Of a stretch of DNA of 64,000 nt, positions 62,575-64,000 are shown piece after piece. Source of the stretch: Holophagales bacterium (GTDB taxonomy: Bacteria > Acidobacteriota > Thermoanaerobaculia > Multivoradales > JAGPDF01). The stretch covers positions 4,557,501 through 4,621,500 of the forward strand of contig CP064972.1 in NCBI GenBank assembly GCA_016699405.1, in the 5' to 3' direction. The notes below the pieces were generated by a model. The model had not been told where the DNA came from. It searched no databases and saw only the letters and a program-made list of their open reading frames with translations. Each line of letters begins with the position of its first letter. Positions within the stretch are counted from its first letter, which is position 1. A program made the translations under genes and the position numbers.

Positions 62575-63207
62575 CTAACGGCTGTAGAGCTCGACAATCA
62601 GCTGCTCCTGCACGGGGATCTTGATGTCCTCGCGAGTCGGCAGCGTGACGACCTTGCCCGTGAAATTCTCGGCGTCGAGCTCGAGCCAGTTGGGAATCCC
62701 GCGCCCGCGCGCCGTGTCGACGCTCACCCGGATCTGCGAGTTCGCCCGGCTCGGCTCCTTGACCGCCACGCTCTGGCCGGCCCGCACCTGGAACGAGGGG
62801 ATCGACACCTTCTTGCCGTCGACCAGCACATGCCCGTGGCGCACCACCTGCCGCGCCTGGGCGCGGGAAGCGGCGAAGCCGAGGCTGTAGACGACATTGT
62901 CGAGGCGGCGTTCGAGCGAGATCAGCAGGTTATGGCCCGTGATCCCCTTCTGACGATCCGCCTCCTGGAAATACAGACGGAACTGCCGCTCGAGAACGCC
63001 GTAGATCCGCTTGACCTTCTGCTTCTCGCGCAGCTGCAGTCCGTAGCCGACGATACGGCGGCCACGTCGCGCACCGTGCTGGCCCGGCGGGTTCTCGCCG
63101 CGCCGCTCGATCGCGCACTTCTCCTTGAAGCAACGGTCGCCTTTGAGGAAGAGCTTCATCCTCTCGCGACGACAGAGCCGGCAGACTGGACCGGTATAGC
63201 GTGCCAC
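62575..63207 (-). CDS. rpsD: 30S ribosomal protein S4 (zinc-binding form)
   Basis: A 210-residue primary 16S-binding protein with GTG start at 63207 behind AAGGGAG. The N-terminus has four cysteines (CRLCRRE, then CFKEKC), the zinc-binding C+ form. The S4 RNA-binding domain is RRLDNVVYSLGFAASRAQAR, HGHVLVDGKKVSIPS. In E. coli S4 represses this operon; here a 154-bp leader with hairpins precedes the gene. It is followed 34 bp later by rpoA. Confidence 0.98.
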   Translation of the reverse strand: MARYTGPVCRLCRRERMKLFLKGDRCFKEKCAIERRGENPPGQHGARRGRRIVGYGLQLREKQKVKRIYGVLERQFRLYFQEADRQKGITGHNLLISLERRLDNVVYSLGFAASRAQARQVVRHGHVLVDGKKVSIPSFQVRAGQSVAVKEPSRANSQIRVSVDTARGRGIPNWLELDAENFTGKVVTLPTREDIKIPVQEQLIVELYSR

Positions 63208-63233
63208 TAGGTATCTCCCTTCGGGTTCGCCTT

Positions 63234-63343
63234 GTCCTCGATGCTACGAGGACTTCAACTCAAGCAAGACGCCCTGCGAGCGGCGGCACACCCGTCGATT
63301 CGCCGAGGTCCTGAGAACATCCCGGCGGCGCGCTCACGCCGCC
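63234..63343 (-). promoter_or_regulatory. Structured leader between rpsK and rpsD
   Basis: Two perfect 7-bp hairpins lie in the 154-bp gap: GTCCTCG/CGAGGAC (63234-63240 with 63247-63253, 6-nt loop) and GGCGGCG/CGCCGCC (63324-63330 with 63337-63343, 6-nt loop). The gap is large for a ribosomal operon. A protein-binding leader, perhaps for S4 autoregulation, or an internal promoter is possible. Confidence 0.4.
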
Positions 63344-63361
63344 CGACATCACGACTCCCGA

Positions 63362-63778
63362 TCAGACCCGCCGCCGCTTGCGCGGCCGACAGCCGTTGTG
63401 GGGAATCGGGGTCACGTCGCGAATCGCCTTCACCTCGACGCCCGAGGACTGGAGGGCCCGGATGGCCGATTCACGCCCGGCTCCCGGCCCCTTGACCTCG
63501 ACGTCCACCGTCCGCATCCCGATGTCGCGCACCTGGTTGCCGGCGCTCTGCGCGGCGACCTGGGCGGCAAACGGGGTTCCCTTGCGCGAGCCCTTGAAGC
63601 CGATGCGACCGGCCGAGGACCACGCGACGACGGCCCCTTCCGGATCCGCGATCGTGATGATCGTGTTGTTGAAGGAGGCCTGGATGTGGGCCACACCGTG
63701 CGGCACCAGGCGACGCTCCTTCTTCTTGGCGCCCTTCTTGTCTTTCTTGGCGGTCGCGGCCGCCGCAGCTTTAGCCAT
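63362..63778 (-). CDS. rpsK: 30S ribosomal protein S11
   Basis: A 138-residue platform protein. Conserved blocks are GVAHIQASFNNTIITIADPE, WSSAGRIGFKGSRKGTPFAA, VRDIGMRTVDVEVKGPGAGR, ESAIRALQSSGVEVKAIRDV and TPIPHNGCRPRKRRRV. The N-terminus has a short Ala/Lys-rich extension (AKAAAAATAKKDKKGAKKKE). It follows rpsM by 14 bp, the universal order. Confidence 0.98.
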   Translation of the reverse strand: MAKAAAAATAKKDKKGAKKKERRLVPHGVAHIQASFNNTIITIADPEGAVVAWSSAGRIGFKGSRKGTPFAAQVAAQSAGNQVRDIGMRTVDVEVKGPGAGRESAIRALQSSGVEVKAIRDVTPIPHNGCRPRKRRRV

Positions 63779-63792
63779 GTTCGGATCCGTCC

Positions 63793-64000
63793 TTACTTCT
63801 TGGTCAGCTTCTTCTTGGTGGACACCGTCGCACGACGCGGGCCCTTACGGGTGCGGGCGTTGGTGTTCGTCCGCTGGCCCCGAACCGGCAACCCGCGGCG
63901 GTGGCGTACTCCCCGATAGCTGCCGATCTCCATGAGGCGCTTGATGTTGCCGGTGACCTCCTTGCGCAGGTCACCCTCCACCAGGCCCTCCTCCTGGATC
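63793..64000 (-). CDS. rpsM: 30S ribosomal protein S13 (C-terminal part; runs off window)
   Basis: The last 68 residues of S13 are present; the reading frame continues past the right edge. IQEEGLVEGDLRKEVTGNIK is followed by RLMEIGSYRGVRHRRGLPVR and GQRTNTNARTRKGPRRATV, the canonical tRNA- and 16S-contacting tail. It precedes rpsK in the alpha operon. Confidence 0.97.
   Translation of the reverse strand, partial: IQEEGLVEGDLRKEVTGNIKRLMEIGSYRGVRHRRGLPVRGQRTNTNARTRKGPRRATVSTKKKLTKK

Noticed and set aside
61512..62624. 370-residue plus-strand open frame
   Set aside because: Antisense to rpoA, whose identity is certain.

Overview
The window is very G+C-rich, densely packed bacterial chromosome with short intergenic gaps and many 1-14 bp gene overlaps. 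It suggests a Gram-negative member of the Acidobacteriota, possibly a Thermoanaerobaculia-like lineage. The evidence is a VWFA protein of the kind described from Acidobacteria, TonB, GspB and LolA-like proteins implying an outer membrane, a PilT ATPase and a Pkn-type kinase with a PP2C phosphatase. The taxonomic placement is inference. No phage, insertion sequence, CRISPR array, tRNA or rRNA was seen. All genes share similar base composition.

Layout. 1-4,970 (minus): a cut-off secreted anchor-domain protein, an NfnAB-type flavin/Fe-S oxidoreductase pair, DUF6265, OsmC and a PepE-like peptidase. 4,968-6,035: remains of a broken membrane sensor with a PAS domain. 6,036-11,162: ExeA-like ATPase plus GspB, a P-loop protein, a TonB-domain protein, and a DUF3592 membrane protein with an arrestin-like partner. 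11,236-15,951: a ClpX-like ATPase that lacks the ClpP-docking motif, an HExxH protein, a LolD/LolC-like ABC transporter and a LolA-like carrier. 15,968-35,715: a surface-polysaccharide region. It holds a TMTC-like TPR membrane protein, an AlgI/AlgX-like O-acetylation operon with a large propeller/LamG-like protein, a flippase, glycosyltransferases, epimerases, a PIG-L deacetylase, a sugar-1-phosphate nucleotidylyltransferase and an ArnT/PMT-like transferase. 35,702-38,735: ymdB, rny, a 6S RNA gene (ssrS) and zapA, all on the minus strand. 38,905-42,841: acyl-CoA synthetase and a FadB-like fusion with substituted catalytic residues. 42,913-50,378: VWFA protein, an operon of PP2C, DnaJ-TPR, a protein of unknown function, a RodZ-like protein and a paralogue of the unknown protein, then a giant GreA fusion. 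50,412-60,821: amidase, CCA-adding enzyme, PilT with a coiled-coil tail, LexA, Ser/Thr kinase, an EF-G paralogue and EF-P. 60,918-64,000 (minus): the end of the ribosomal alpha operon, rpsM-rpsK-rpsD-rpoA-rplQ.

How the genes work together. The central third builds, modifies, acetylates and exports a surface glycan. The ABC/LolA and TonB/GspB/ExeA genes serve outer-membrane traffic. The kinase, phosphatase, J-domain and RodZ genes look like envelope signalling. The last part is core translation, transcription and RNA metabolism. A recurring promoter signature, TAnnnT often preceded by TG and frequently placed only 6-10 nt from the start codon, suggests that leaderless transcription is common here.
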